DNA of 64,000 bases. Source: Heterobilharzia americana. Lineage: Eukaryota; Platyhelminthes; Trematoda; Strigeidida; Schistosomatidae. The stretch is taken from NCBI GenBank assembly GCA_944470555.2, contig OX104129.1, positions 63,543,747 through 63,607,746 on the forward strand, given 5' to 3'. The notes below the pieces were generated by a model that was given only the letters and a program-made list of their open reading frames with translations, had not been told where the DNA came from and made no database searches. Position 1 is the stretch's first letter. Every line of letters starts with the position of its first letter. Shown here in pieces: positions 23,346 through 34,149 of this stretch. The position numbers and the translations under genes are program-made.

Positions 23346-24180
23346 AACAAACTCTTCAAAGCAGAAGAAATAACAATGTAAGACAAATTGCGAATGAAAT
23401 CGAATGAACCTGCCCTTTGATTTTATGGCAGACTAAAACTACACAAACCAGAAATCCCTCTATAACGAATAGTTTCACTTCCGGGAACTCCAACATACAA
23501 CATTTCAAGAGAACTTTCGAGGTAACTGAAATACCTTGTTCAATCACGCGGACATTCCATAAAATCGCCAACGAAATTCTTAGAAAGGGTGAAAGTCGCT
23601 AAACAGAAAACGACGAATTAATGGTATCCTTCAATATCATAGCATTATATACATCTATCGAACCAAAATTGACCAAGGATATTGTCTTCCCTCCTCACTG
23701 AAGACACAAGTCTTTTTGAACACATAAAACTTCAATGTTTTAGTCTAGCGGAACTCACTGATCCAATTTAATGGGAAGATACGCAAACAGATGAAAGGTA
23801 CTCCAATGGGATCATCGCAGTCCGGACTAGTTGTAGAAGCAGTTACCTGTGATTAGACCAAAAATTTGTATTCACACCGTAGACGATACTTCAGTCATCA
23901 TTAAAAAAAAATGTGAAAAATGCTTGCAGTCTGACCAATAACTTTCTCAGTGACATCAAATCTACAATGAAGAAGGAGTCCAGCAACCAGCTACCATTCT
24001 TGGATGTTGTAGTCAGTAGGATAAAAGCCGAAGTCGCTTCAAACAAGGATGAACAGAAAGCAGTTTGTTTTAATTGAATGCCAGTAAGATCTATAAGCAA
24101 ACAATGATGGAGTTGTAGAATTTCGTCGTCATGGCGTGGTTGACTGAATTATCTTGAGCCACTTAATGTACTTTTAAGCA
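23346..24180 (+). mobile_element. PLE family D reverse-transcriptase fragment
   Basis: With frame breaks it reads FYGRLKLHKPEIPL-like, then NDELMVSFNIIALYTSIEP (motif A), MKGTPMGSSQSG (motif B) and TVDDTSVII (motif C, with Tyr of YVDD replaced), then a PATILGC block. It is inactive. The RT would copy element RNA at the nicked target. Confidence 0.75.
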
Positions 24181-24834
24181 AAAAAAGCTTTTAGTCAGAC
24201 CATTTAATGGCATGTTGTGTTAAACTGAATGGAATTATTTTGCATACAACGTTTGAGCGCTCTGTTTTAATTATACGAGATTTCGCATGTGCTTGCATAT
24301 TTCAAAAGTTTATGAAATCATGGAAAAAGCTTTGAAGGGGTTGTATTTAGGGTTATGTCGTACACCTTGGCGCTTTCATACAACTTTGACTCTAAGTCCC
24401 TTAACCCTATTACATAAATTCCAATAAATAAGTATTACTAGTTAAGTAATATAATATATTCGGGTTCTATTTTCAGTAAAGGGACTGAAAACTGAATCTA
24501 CACCCTGTTTGTTTGCTGCCTTTTAGCATAGTTTCTATGTGTTGCCTGATTGGGGACATTCATCAGAAGGCCCTACAACTAGATTTCATGTCTGTTGGCA
24601 TTTCTTAGCAATCTTGAAGGAATTAATGTTTTCTGTGTGGTTAGCTTGAAGAAAGAGTGTTAACCTACTTAGGCATCTTCTTATTCACACTGGCTAAAAC
24701 ATGACACTACTACTAGGATTCGTACGTATTATATAACATAAATGTTATAAATGGCTTTGATGATGGAAAGCTGTAGCGTTACAACATGGTTAATTTTCTA
24801 ACACTAAATGCATCCCATTAGTTATAACTAATGA
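24181..24834. other. Stretch without recognisable gene
   Basis: Nothing supported. Confidence 0.35.
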
Positions 24835-25885
24835 AATCGAGTTCAATGAAGACGCCATATGCCAAGTAATTCAAAATGGGAAGCTCAGTGATAACTTTGA
24901 AGTGAAGATAAGAGTGAAACAAGGTTGCCTACTATCACCCATGATACTCCTGATTGTAATGGACTGGATCGTGCAACCAATGGTGGCTGGGCCGCGGAAA
25001 AGATCCTAGAAGACTTGGATTCCGTCGTTGACTTGTGTCTAATATCTCACAAACTCGAAGATCTTACGGCGAAAACTAACAAGTTGACAAAAGAGGCAGG
25101 GCAGCGAAGGAAGATGGGACTTCCTACAGGTGAACGTAGAGAAGACAGAGGTGATGAAGATACTCAACCAACGCCATTAATAACAGCAACAAGCTGCAAT
25201 CACCATGAGCGGGAGAAACTTAAAGGAAGTAACCTCTTTCACCTACCTAGGTAGCACTGATTCAACTACAGGTGGTGGTGGCACAGACGAGGACGTCGAA
25301 GTCAGTCACATTGGAAAAGTAAGACGGGTGTTCATAAGCCTGAAACCAGTGTGGAGATCTTCTGCACTCCACTCACCATAAAGCGTGAACAACATCCAGA
25401 TTTTCAACGCCATCGTGAAGACAGTACTCCTGTATGGTTCAGAGACTTGGCGCGTTAAGAAATGCATCTCCAACAAACTACAGACATTCATCAACAACTG
25501 CCTATGCTGGTTCGTTTCTGAAGATCAGATGGCCAGAATAGTAAGAATAAGCAACAAGGAACCCTGGGAACGAACCAAGGAAGCAAGAAGCTATCGTTCA
25601 ACAGATATGCAGAAGAAGAGAGTAGAGATGGATTGGGCATACACTGGGAAGGCTGATTGGGGACATCACGCGCCAGGCCCTCAAGTGGAACTTAGATGGG
25701 AAATGGCTAGTTGGGCGTCCTAGGTGAGGGTGACATGGAGGAGATCATCTGAAGAAGAAATGAGAGCCTCTGGGCTGTCGTGGAGCCAGGTTCAAAAGAC
25801 TGTAGAGAACAGAGTGCAATGAAGACATTCTACTGAAGCGGTATGTTCTACTGGGAACCCAAGAGACAAATAATAGTATAATAAT
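24835..25885 (+). mobile_element. RTE-B copy B6, near-identical to B5
   Basis: Same content as 18430-19490: KQGCLLSPM, a damaged catalytic block (SVVDL), VLLYGSETW and an AATA-rich tail. It lacks about 38 bases that B5 has after the VEWIMQPTV homologue and starts 3' of the B5 start, so the two are not a simple tandem copy. Confidence 0.83.
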
Positions 25886-26950
25886 ATAATGAAAATCGAG
25901 TTCACTGAAGGTTTTAACTTGTTTCGTTGGATGGTACAAAATGGAGACAAATATGACCGGTATTTTACCGAGATTTATACTTAGTTTAAAGGTTATGCTT
26001 CAAAGAAACCTCACAAGATCTTGGGGGTATGTATCTCATATATTGGAAATGCTCATCAGTGTAAGTTGTTGAAAACAGTCCAGCTCCATCAAAGTAGATA
26101 TATAGTAGTTTTCAAGTTTCACTAGTTTGAAAAGTTTCAAAGTCGTCTGCATCAGAAAGTAATCAGTATGATGTTGTACAATATTAAAACGTGACTGAAT
26201 TTACTTAAATAAATGTGTAATGTGATTACTTAAAATCTTCGTGCACTTCGTTTAATTTTAAATGACAGCAAAACTGTATATAAAAAGATCTACAATCACT
26301 TTTCACAATTGTCAGTAGATGATGTTCGAAGCATCTGGATAACTTTCGTCACCTGAGATTCGAATCCGCTAAGAAGTTGAAGGTGATGTCGGTCAGTCAA
26401 ATCAGGGTCAGTTTGAAACTTGGAATTACTTTATGATCATCCACGTTGGCACACTTTGCAATAGTTCATCAAGGTAGAAGGTACCAAGATAGAAAGAGAA
26501 AAACAGCAGTAGAACATCATTCGAAGAAAAAAGGAGTAGTAGGAGGAAGGGCAATAACTAAGTGCGATATTATGAATGAGATGAAAATAATGCGTAGATG
26601 CATTCGCATTCCTTATATCATTCCGGTGTTATACAGCCTTAAGTCTCAAGCAATTGATTTTTGATGTAACGCAAACCACAGGAAAGAGGTACATGCATTT
26701 CGCCTAATACTTCAGACGGAAACAGGGATCTCATGAATAAGGGTCATATTTAGTCTGGTTTACAGTAAAGGTTTTTCGGTTTAAACGTATTTGAGCACAG
26801 ATAATGTTCTAGCTATCTCAGTTGATGAAGGTTGATAATCCGATCAAATAGTGGCGCAAGTAATCGAATAGATTTCTTTTAGGATTAACGATCAGTTTGG
26901 TGACTGGGTTACATGCTTCATAGAGTCAATTTAGTCACAGCTAATGAGCA
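25886..26950. other. Stretch without recognisable gene
   Basis: A tRNA-like GAGATTCGAATCC near 26355 may mark a decayed short element; otherwise nothing. Confidence 0.35.
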
Positions 26951-26959
26951 TGTGGTGTG

Positions 26960-27110
26960 GTACAGCAATCGCTAATCCAGTGGTTACATCTATGACTGGA
27001 GCATTGGATGGTATGAACGTGGATCTCAGAGGCAGCACTCATTCCCCTAGTGTCGGATACGTATCTTGCTGACGAATTTTTAACAAACGCCGACACTAAT
27101 TCCATTCATC
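26960..27110 (+). mobile_element. Possible family F short element, much decayed
   Basis: CTAATCCAGTGGTTACATC resembles an A box. CTTGCTGACGAATTTTTAAC resembles the family F ribozyme region, with stem II lost. Confidence 0.35.
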
Positions 27111-27424
27111 TCTCTTCTATTTATCGGTTTTTAAAATCAGTATTCAGAGTCAGCTTATATCATTTTTAATGAATAATTTATCTTACTAACAAACTGTTTT
27201 TGTGCACATAAAGGTGGTTTACATTTGTGTATGGCTATGGCTTCCTCAAATCTCAGAATGCGTCCCTGACTAATAATTTATTAGCTAAATAGTTTCATCA
27301 CATAGAGTTCCAGTATCTTGAACAGTACTAGGTGAATGAAAGTTGAGGCGTTATCTATCCATTACATTTTCTGGTTAAATATCTAATAACTTCAGCAACA
27401 TTACTTTTATTGGGTGGATTGTAC

Positions 27425-27545
27425 TGGAATCCAGGGCGCATGTTTGCTCCTATTTGGAACTCAACAGTCAGATATATCAGCACTTCAGTGAGTGTTGTTT
27501 CCACTCAGGCTTGAACCAAGTACCTATTACGAGTATAAATAAACA
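27425..27545 (-). mobile_element. S1 partial copy
   Basis: On the minus strand it runs from mid-element to about ten bases after the hammerhead cleavage position (CTGTTGAG, stem II TTCCAAATAGGA, GCAAAC, GCCCTGGATTCC). Core mutated. Confidence 0.55.
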
Positions 27546-27559
27546 AAAACTGCTGTCTG

Positions 27560-27870
27560 GTGTAGACGTGGTGGCTCTCCTGCCCAGTAGCCTAATGGAT
27601 CACGTTTCGATGTGTTTGAATTGTCGAGTGCCGGGTTCGAGTCTCAGTAGGAACGACATCATTCACTGAAGTGTAGATACATTGAGCTGATGAATCCTAA
27701 ATAGGACGAAACACGTGTCCTGACTCCCACTACTAGTCACCAAGATAAATATAACATCATGAATACCAGTGAGTATTTGGGCATCTGCATAAGAGCCCAT
27801 CTACCAACAGAGGTTGAGTAATTCGACCCAGTATAGCAACGGGAAACTATAAGTGTCAATAAACATCACT
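27560..27870 (+). mobile_element. S1 (Smα-like) short element, nearly complete
   Basis: tRNA-like head with GTAGCCTAATGGATCACG and B box GGGTTCGAGTCTC, then a hammerhead with an intact core (27681-27725), the S1 3' half with GGGCATCTGCATAAGAGCCC, and the 3' tail. The best combination of promoter boxes and ribozyme core in the window. Confidence 0.78.
27681..27725 (+). ncRNA. Hammerhead ribozyme motif in S1
   Basis: CTGATGA at 27687-27693. Stem II has TCC and GGA flanking TAAATA, with one mismatched closing pair. GAAA is at 27708-27711. Stem III is AC/GT around ACGT, followed by the GUC cleavage triplet at 27717-27719. Stem I is weak (ATTGAG against CTGACT, two mismatches). Core and cleavage site are intact; activity is uncertain because of stem I. 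Confidence 0.72.
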
Positions 27871-28524
27871 TTTACTTTGAATATTTTTTCAATTAATTCC
27901 TCTGGATATATTTTCATGATTGCCCTTACTGATCACATGTTAGGCCACTAAAATGTGTTTTTGTTTTCAACCTTTAACAATTTGATAGGTAGAGGTAGAT
28001 TATAATTTACTTGAAAAAGTAAAGAAATCAAATGAAAATCAGAAAGACGACCATTTATGTTTTTTCTGTTAGGTTTAATTTCTAATGAAAGTTAAACTAT
28101 AAGAACAGATTGAAGTCAATAAAATAGGTTTACTGAATTAACTTTCCTTTGAAGGTATCGGGTATATACACCTAGATGTCGGCTAATATCGATCATCACT
28201 TAAGCCCAGAATGATGCTTAAGGCCACATCACTTCCAATATTTAATGATCTGACCACTAAAAATGCAATTTAGATAGAGAATTGAGTAATGAAATAACAC
28301 CACAGTTTGTGTTAATACAACTAGTTAGCCAGAGGAACAGTTAAGTTGCAACTAGAACAAATACATTAACATGCATACATAAAACTATTTAATTATTGTA
28401 TCGTAAATAGGAGAAAAAAGATAATTCATTGGCGAGTACAGAAACCTGTGACTGTGAAGATAAGTAGTAATGATTCACTAAGTAATACAATAAAGAGTCA
28501 ACTACTAAGTTCTTTTCTCTATTC
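27871..28524. other. Stretch without recognisable gene
   Basis: AT-rich; nothing supported. Confidence 0.35.
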
Positions 28525-29620
28525 CATCGATCATTGCATTATTATTACTTGTCCTTTGAGCTCATAGTGGAACACACCGATTCACTAGCACCTCCCATTT
28601 CACTCTCTTCTCTACAGTCTTCAAAACCCCGCTCAACAACTACCCACAACCTTTCATTTCTTCCTCACACAATCTCCTCCATATCACACTCGACTCGAAC
28701 GACAAACTCATTGTCTCCCATTCGACTTACACTAGACGGCGTGGTCTGGCCCGACGCGTGATGTCCCCAATCAGTCTAATCAGTGTATGTCCAATCCAAT
28801 CCAATCCAATCCATCTCCACCTTCTCCTTCTGCATATTTGATCGACGATGGGTTCGCGGTTGATTCGTTGACAGTCACAGTGAGTTTCTTGTTACTTATT
28901 CTTATCATTTTGACCATCTGATCTGATCATGAGTATCGATTGAGTGAGCGTAGGTGGCAGTTGTTGATGATGTATGTCTGTAGTTTGTTGGGAATGCTTT
29001 TCGTACTACACTGTCAAGTCTTTCAACCACCACATTGAAGCACTGACTTACTTGACTGAGATTAGTGTTGAAAATCGTGATGTTGTTCATGCTTTATGCT
29101 TTATGGTTGTTGAAGAGGAGAGGAGAGGAGAGGAGAGGAGAGGAGAGGAGAGGAGAGGAGAGGAGAGGAGAGGAGAGGAGTAGAGTGGAGTAGATCCCTA
29201 CACTGATTTCAGATAAATAAAGAAAGGCTTGTCTTGGTTTCTTTCACGTCCTCATTTGTGCCGCCATCTATAACTAAAACGATGCTGCCTAGGTAGGTGG
29301 GTATATAGGTGAAAGAGGTAACTTCATTTATGTTTTTTCGCTGGTGATGATGGTGCCTATTGTTTTTGTTGTCGTTGGTCAGGTATCCTCATCACCTCCT
29401 TCTTCTCTGTGTTCAGCTGAAGGAAGTCCCATCTTCCTTCGCTGCTTTGCCTCGCGTCTTCTGTCAATTTGTTAGTTTTCGTCTGGAGATCTTCAAGTTT
29501 GTTCGATAAGATATTAGACATAAATAATCACCGGTGAAATCCAATATTCTAGGTTCTTTTCATTGATCCAGCTAGTGTATGCTCCTCTCCTCACTCCCCA
29601 CAGTTTGTTACCATCATTGA
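28525..29620 (-). mobile_element. RTE-B copy B3 with expanded AGGAG array
   Basis: Minus-strand 3' part of family B, near identical to B1, B2 and B4 over 28580-29100. It extends further 5' than B1/B2 into the catalytic-block region. It has four GGATT units (about 28790-28812, read as CCAAT). It shares with B4 a short-variant block (GGGAGGTGCTAG) where B1 and B2 have GATGATATGCTAG. Not coding. Confidence 0.77.
29115..29180 (+). repeat. AGGAG pentanucleotide array inside RTE-B
   Basis: About 13 perfect GAGGA units at a place where B2 has only two, so the expansion happened after B3 inserted. Confidence 0.9.
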
Positions 29621-29914
29621 TTTGTGTTATTAAAATCATCCCATTTTATACATAAATTTCCAATGAAGAATGCTGTCTAGAATTCACCGAGAAATATGTT
29701 TTCAAATGTTTAAATTTCTGAACCCCTCACACAGTTTAGGTTTGGATGGTATATCAAGATTTATGTTCACGAAGTGTGTTTATAGTTTATGCCATCCATT
29801 AACTAACATTTTTAATAGATCGCTTTTAGAAAATACCATACACTATGTCCGAAATCCCGTCCGACTGCAGTTACTTCTCTGTTCTTCAAAAAAGTGGAGA
29901 AGCTTATAATACCT

Positions 29915-30250
29915 GTTAGTTGGTTGGAGGTAATCGGCAGGAAGCCCTGGACCTATGTTTCGTGGTTGTCAGCGCTCGTCAACAAGGCGTGTCTGCAACC
30001 TTGACAGAACTGATAACCAACCTGACATTCAGACCCATGTCACCCAGTGGTGTAGTCAGAGACGTTACCACTGAGCTATTCGAGACCCTTTTCACCTCCT
30101 GTAGGACTGGGTTACATGTACTGACTGGTTACTGGAGTGCAACAAATTTCATGTTGTCCAGTCCTGAGTGTAGACCGAATCTTATCGGCCATATTTTGCA
30201 ATGCGGCCACAAAGCTAGGAAGCTAAGCACAGTGGTGCTGGACCCGTGCT
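29915..30250 (-). mobile_element. Family F tRNA-like short element inside the CR1-like ORF
   Basis: On the minus strand: A-box-like TAGCTCAGTGGTAACGTC (about 30070), GACATGGGTCTGAATGTC in B-box position, then a hammerhead-like block (29944-29988). Bases 30111-30250 match family F flanks at 40.1 and 42.1 kb. It splits the CR1 reading frame. Confidence 0.65.
29944..29988 (-). ncRNA. Hammerhead-like motif in family F
   Basis: On the minus strand: GCCTTG, then TTGACGAG, a variable stem II, GAAAC, ATAG, GTC, then CAGGGC. Stem I pairs six of six (one G-U), and stem III is AC/GT followed by a GUC cleavage triplet. The first core base is T rather than C, and stem II closes poorly, so this copy is probably inactive. 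The family ancestor likely carried CTGACGAG, since 42.43 and 44.13 kb keep the C. Confidence 0.55.
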
Positions 30251-31369
30251 TGAACCTTCATTAAAGGCTTTCGGAGACCCAAATCAACCTGCATATAGAA
30301 GCAGAAAAAGCACTTTGAATGCCATCACTGTCTTATATCAATATATTGCCAGCAATCTTGATAGAAATGCAAAGTATGTCAGGTGTGACTTTGCAGACCA
30401 TATTTCAGCATCTCATTCTATACGAAGACCCCTTTTGCTGGACAAGTTAACCGGGGCAGATACTGAGTTCTGGATAGTCATCTGGCTGCATTCCTATTTC
30501 TTTGGAAGAAAACAGCATACTATACACGAAGGGGAGAGCTCCATCCCCCTGTTTACTGTGATTCGTCTTCCCCAAGAAGCCGTCCTCTTCTCCGATCTTT
30601 TCTCTTTCTCTCTGCATAACTTACCATCTGCATCTATTATCAATTTCATCCAATGTGCTCATGATCTGACAGTTTTCACACCTGTCTCCTCTTCAGCAGA
30701 TTGTCCCCAACTAAATGATTTCGCCTAGTATCTACTGTTAGACGATGGTCCTCCATCAATCGTCTTATGCCTAATCCTTCCAGAGGTCAGGCCATCAACT
30801 TTAGTTTTAGACGTCAACGTAATATGTGTAAACTGCTTAGTTCTTATGATTCATTTTTTATCGAGAGTTATCCATTAAACAATGTTACAAGTGCGATTTA
30901 TCTCAGTGTGTGTTTTTCTTTCAACCTTTCCTGGTCCTCCCATACTTTACAAATTTTCAGAAGAATTTCCCACCTGACTTTCTATATCAGGAAGCTGAGG
31001 GTATCTCGTATAACCCAACCTCTCCTCTTATGTTTTGTAAACCCATGCATCTTGCCTGTTCTTCTCTGTTGTTCCCCTTTATTCTTCCCTAGATTGCTGA
31101 GAAAAGACTATGCTGTATTGTGTCGAATTTTGGAGATTGTCAGGAGAACTAGTGATGCACCTCTGGACCTTCTAGTGAGAACAGTTGTGGATAAACATCA
31201 TAACTGATGTAAACATCTGGTGGGAGTTATTTCTTCAGATGACCACTATCCTCTTCACTCAACGGTCTTTTCGTGTGGGACATCTGTATGGACCAAGAAC
31301 AAGTGCATAAGACTATATGCAAGTATTACTGAGCATAAAACTACAATACCGTAATCCCATTTTTAGCCT

Positions 31370-31505
31370 GTTTACTGAAAATGTCATGCAGTGAAACCGT
31401 ATTATTTACTGGATAACATCGTATCGGAGATAATTTAATATCCATATTCATATCAGGTAACAAAATCCACAACTTCGAGACAGTTTAGATAGTTATAATT
31501 TTTTC
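31370..31505 (-). mobile_element. PLE family C 3' end, inverted, upstream of the 31.5 kb copy
   Basis: Reverse complement of the family C tail: CTGATATGAATATGGA, a hairpin, then the CACTG ... GACATTTTCAGTAAACAGGC region. Confidence 0.65.
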
Positions 31506-31514
31506 TCCTTCCCT

Positions 31515-32400
31515 GTGAATTTATTCATAAATGTAGGTGGGCAGTTATTGAAACGCAGGATATTCTTGATGTGTCTAATTTCTTTTCCTAGATTTTCTGG
31601 TCTACTGGGAATCGAAAGAAAATTATTAGTAGTGGTAGTTGTAGTAATACAAGCGTTATTAATAATAATTCTACTTATAATAGTGATAATGGTGACAGGA
31701 TAGAGAGAGAATTCAAAGCATCCGCTGTGTTACCACACAAGGAAGGCAACTCAGAAGCATTACGAAGAATTGTCAATAAGGCTGGCTGGGACTACAGTGG
31801 CATTTAAACCAACAAACTCACTTAGAATCAAGCTTTATAGGCTGAAAGATCCTACAGATGCAATTAAGCAAAATAACCTAGTTTACCAAATCCCTTGCAG
31901 TGGTTGTGAGGTCGAATACACAGGTGAACGTAGTCGACCTGGGTTGATTAGATTGACAGAGCACAAAACCTCAGGTAAATCAAGATTTTTGGATAGTAAT
32001 CAGATAAAATGTTTCGGGAAAAGCTCGGGTATACCTATGCACGCAACTGCATACATCCACACAGCAGGGGGGGGGATAGAGAGACAACATTTAAAACTAA
32101 CTTAATTGGGTGAATGTAGGGAGAGATTGGTAACCGAATCTTTGTTTATCGAGTCAACACCAAATACATGCAGTGCTCGAAATAATTCCACACCTGTCTC
32201 AGATATATGGAAATTTCTGTTGACCTTGTCGTCATAGAGAAGTTGTGGAATTAGTTACCTCATATGAATATAGACAGTAAATTATGTTTGGAACTTTGTT
32301 ATCCGGTAAATGCTACCGTTCCATCACTGTGTGTGATATTTCTAATAAACAGAGAAAAATGGAATTGCAATCGACCACAGTACCCAAGTTTTACTGGTAT
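31515..32400 (+). mobile_element. PLE family C: linker, GIY-YIG domain and 3' end
   Basis: An Asn/Ser-rich linker of AAT/AGT-type codons (about 31625-31690) precedes a 111-residue frame (31770-32105). This has NNLVYQIPCSGCEVEYTGER and RLTEHKTSGKS, the GIY-YIG core with YTG in place of YIG. The tail follows to about 32400. RT absent; 5'-truncated. Confidence 0.77.
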
Positions 32401-32499
32401 ATTAACCTACAATACGGTACTTAGCTTATCTCTAGTGCGATGAAGCAAGTATTACAAATAAACTAACCAATCAACTTCTGTTTTTACAGAAAACTGATT

Positions 32500-32765
32500 A
32501 ATGAATACATACATAGCATGTTATTATTTATTCATTATGAATCCAATTACCAATGTAACTGTCTACCTAACTCTGGAATTTCAGTAAAGTTGTAGATGCT
32601 GTAAATATTCTAATCTTTTATGTGTAATTTTACTGTATTTATTTTTCTATGTATACAGATACACTGTTTCTAAACAAGTGATGCTTTATGACATACTGAA
32701 ACTTTTGTAGAGTATTCCTGAAATATCTTTCAGAATAAAGCCATTATTATTATTATTATACTAAC
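32500..32765 (+). mobile_element. 3' end of a non-LTR element with ATT microsatellite
   Basis: GAATAAAGCC (32731-32740 region) is followed directly by about five ATT units. This is the usual 3' signature of target-primed non-LTR elements. No coding remains. Confidence 0.5.
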
Positions 32766-32959
32766 TGAAGCTTTTCAGATTGATGATGGTTTTCGATAGA
32801 TATAGTGAGGTGCATTATGTCATTTTGACAATGGAATGTGATGAATTATGACCGACTTACTTTACAATATGAAACTTTGAAGCTTACTTAGTGAACAAAA
32901 CTCATTGTAAAATACATGATTCTCAGAGAAAAACTCTAGTTGTATGAAGCGTTAGCTAT

Positions 32960-33085
32960 TAGGGGTTAGATCAAGTTCAGTGCATGATTATTTACGAGAT
33001 GAAGGAAGTATTCGCTTGACAAGTCCAGAATTTGATAAGATATACTTTCTGGAATCCATTGCTAGCCATAACCAATTGAGTACCA
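32960..33085 (+). mobile_element. S1 fragment, strongly decayed
   Basis: CTTGACAAGTCC ... TTTCTGGAATCCATTGCTAGCC matches the ribozyme-to-3'-half part of S1. Confidence 0.45.
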
Positions 33086-33359
33086 TCTGAGTAAAATCAA
33101 TCGTAACATAAAGTGCACTCATGTAGAGATGCTCACATGTCACAAAATACTGACCAAATAGGTTTAACAACCCTAATAAAGGGAAAACTTTGTGTCTGAT
33201 TTGCTACAAGCATTGAGTAGTTGACTTCAAGGAGAATAAACAAAACATACAATTTTGAGTTTTTTATTTCAATCAGCTGTGTCTTAATTTAGATGAAGGA
33301 TTAAAATATATCATTACTCGGAATCTTAGTTATTGACCTTGTTTATCATTTCAGTTCTG

Positions 33360-33630
33360 TACAATCAAAGCTTCAACTTAAGAGGTTACCACCTACATAC
33401 GAATATAAATCATAAGTATAGAGGACGTAAAATGTATTCCTAACTGTTCAGTGTGGGGATCTAATCTGAAATCCTTTACTAAGGAGGTATTCATCACTGT
33501 AAGAGATAAACTTGAGCTCTGTGGTAGATTGTAATTCCTTTCACCTTGATGTGACTGTGGCCAATAAACTGAGTTCAAAACGTCACATAGTAAATAAAAC
33601 TAACTTACTATGTGATATTTCATCAAACCG
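33360..33630 (+). mobile_element. PLE family C-type 3' tail, decayed
   Basis: GACTGTGGCCAATAAACTGAG, AAAACGTC and a later TATGTGATATTTC follow the order of the family C tail. Confidence 0.45.
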
Positions 33631-34149
33631 ACGAATATGAACCTTTGTTTAACACTCTTACCCATATATGCTGTCCATGAAACATCCTTTCAAGGGAGAT
33701 CAAACCATCAACTTTAAGTTCATGTGGTCTTTGTCAGGAATTGACGAAGGTATGTGTTTTGTTTTAGCTAGTATAAATGGACCTTTTCAAAATATAAAGT
33801 GGAGAAGAGCAGTATCGCAGTCGGTACGTCGGAGAGCACTCAGGAATTTAGCACATAAGTCAGAGGTGTTATGAAAATCCTGTAATAACGAATAAGTTGG
33901 CAGTTCTGGTAAGGTTTCCTACCGAATGACTCTAACCATTTAACAGCAAAATTCAGTGCGCTGCTTCACTAAGTCGCCATATTGGAAAACAGTTCACCGA
34001 CTTTCATCAGTGGTAAACACCACAAACAAGACAGCTATATTTTTTTTACCCAATTGAAAAGAATTTGTGTGCATATAACAGTCTTAACGAGATCGTTGTT
34101 GGGCTGAATAGCCCAATGGTCATGTCTTCGAAACCTCACCTGGTTAAAT

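Larger units (their letters stand above)
29640..31320 (+). mobile_element. CR1/SR1-like non-LTR retrotransposon, RT region, interrupted by family F
   Basis: Before the interruption: SHSLGLDGISRFMF (counterpart of SxGPDGIP). After it: DPNQPAYRSRKSTLNAI, then YVRCDFADHISASHSI (motif A with the catalytic Asp context damaged), and GRKQHTI. Later comes NFIQCAHDLTVF, where YADD has become CAHD. The frame at 30767-31207 gives the C-terminal domain (FNLSWSSHTLQIFRR, CILPVLLCCSPLFFPRLLRKDY). Several stops; inactive. CR1/SR1 placement comes from this domain pattern. Confidence 0.78.

Noticed and set aside
27560..27660. A and B boxes suggesting a true tRNA gene
   Set aside because: No cloverleaf can be drawn; the boxes belong to the head of an S1 short element, as at all similar sites.
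29115..29180. Regular direct repeats considered as a CRISPR-like array
   Set aside because: Pentamer units without spacers, inside a eukaryotic retrotransposon.
30246..30728. 160-residue frame considered as an independent host gene
   Set aside because: RT motif order matches a CR1-like element that also continues upstream of the family F insertion.
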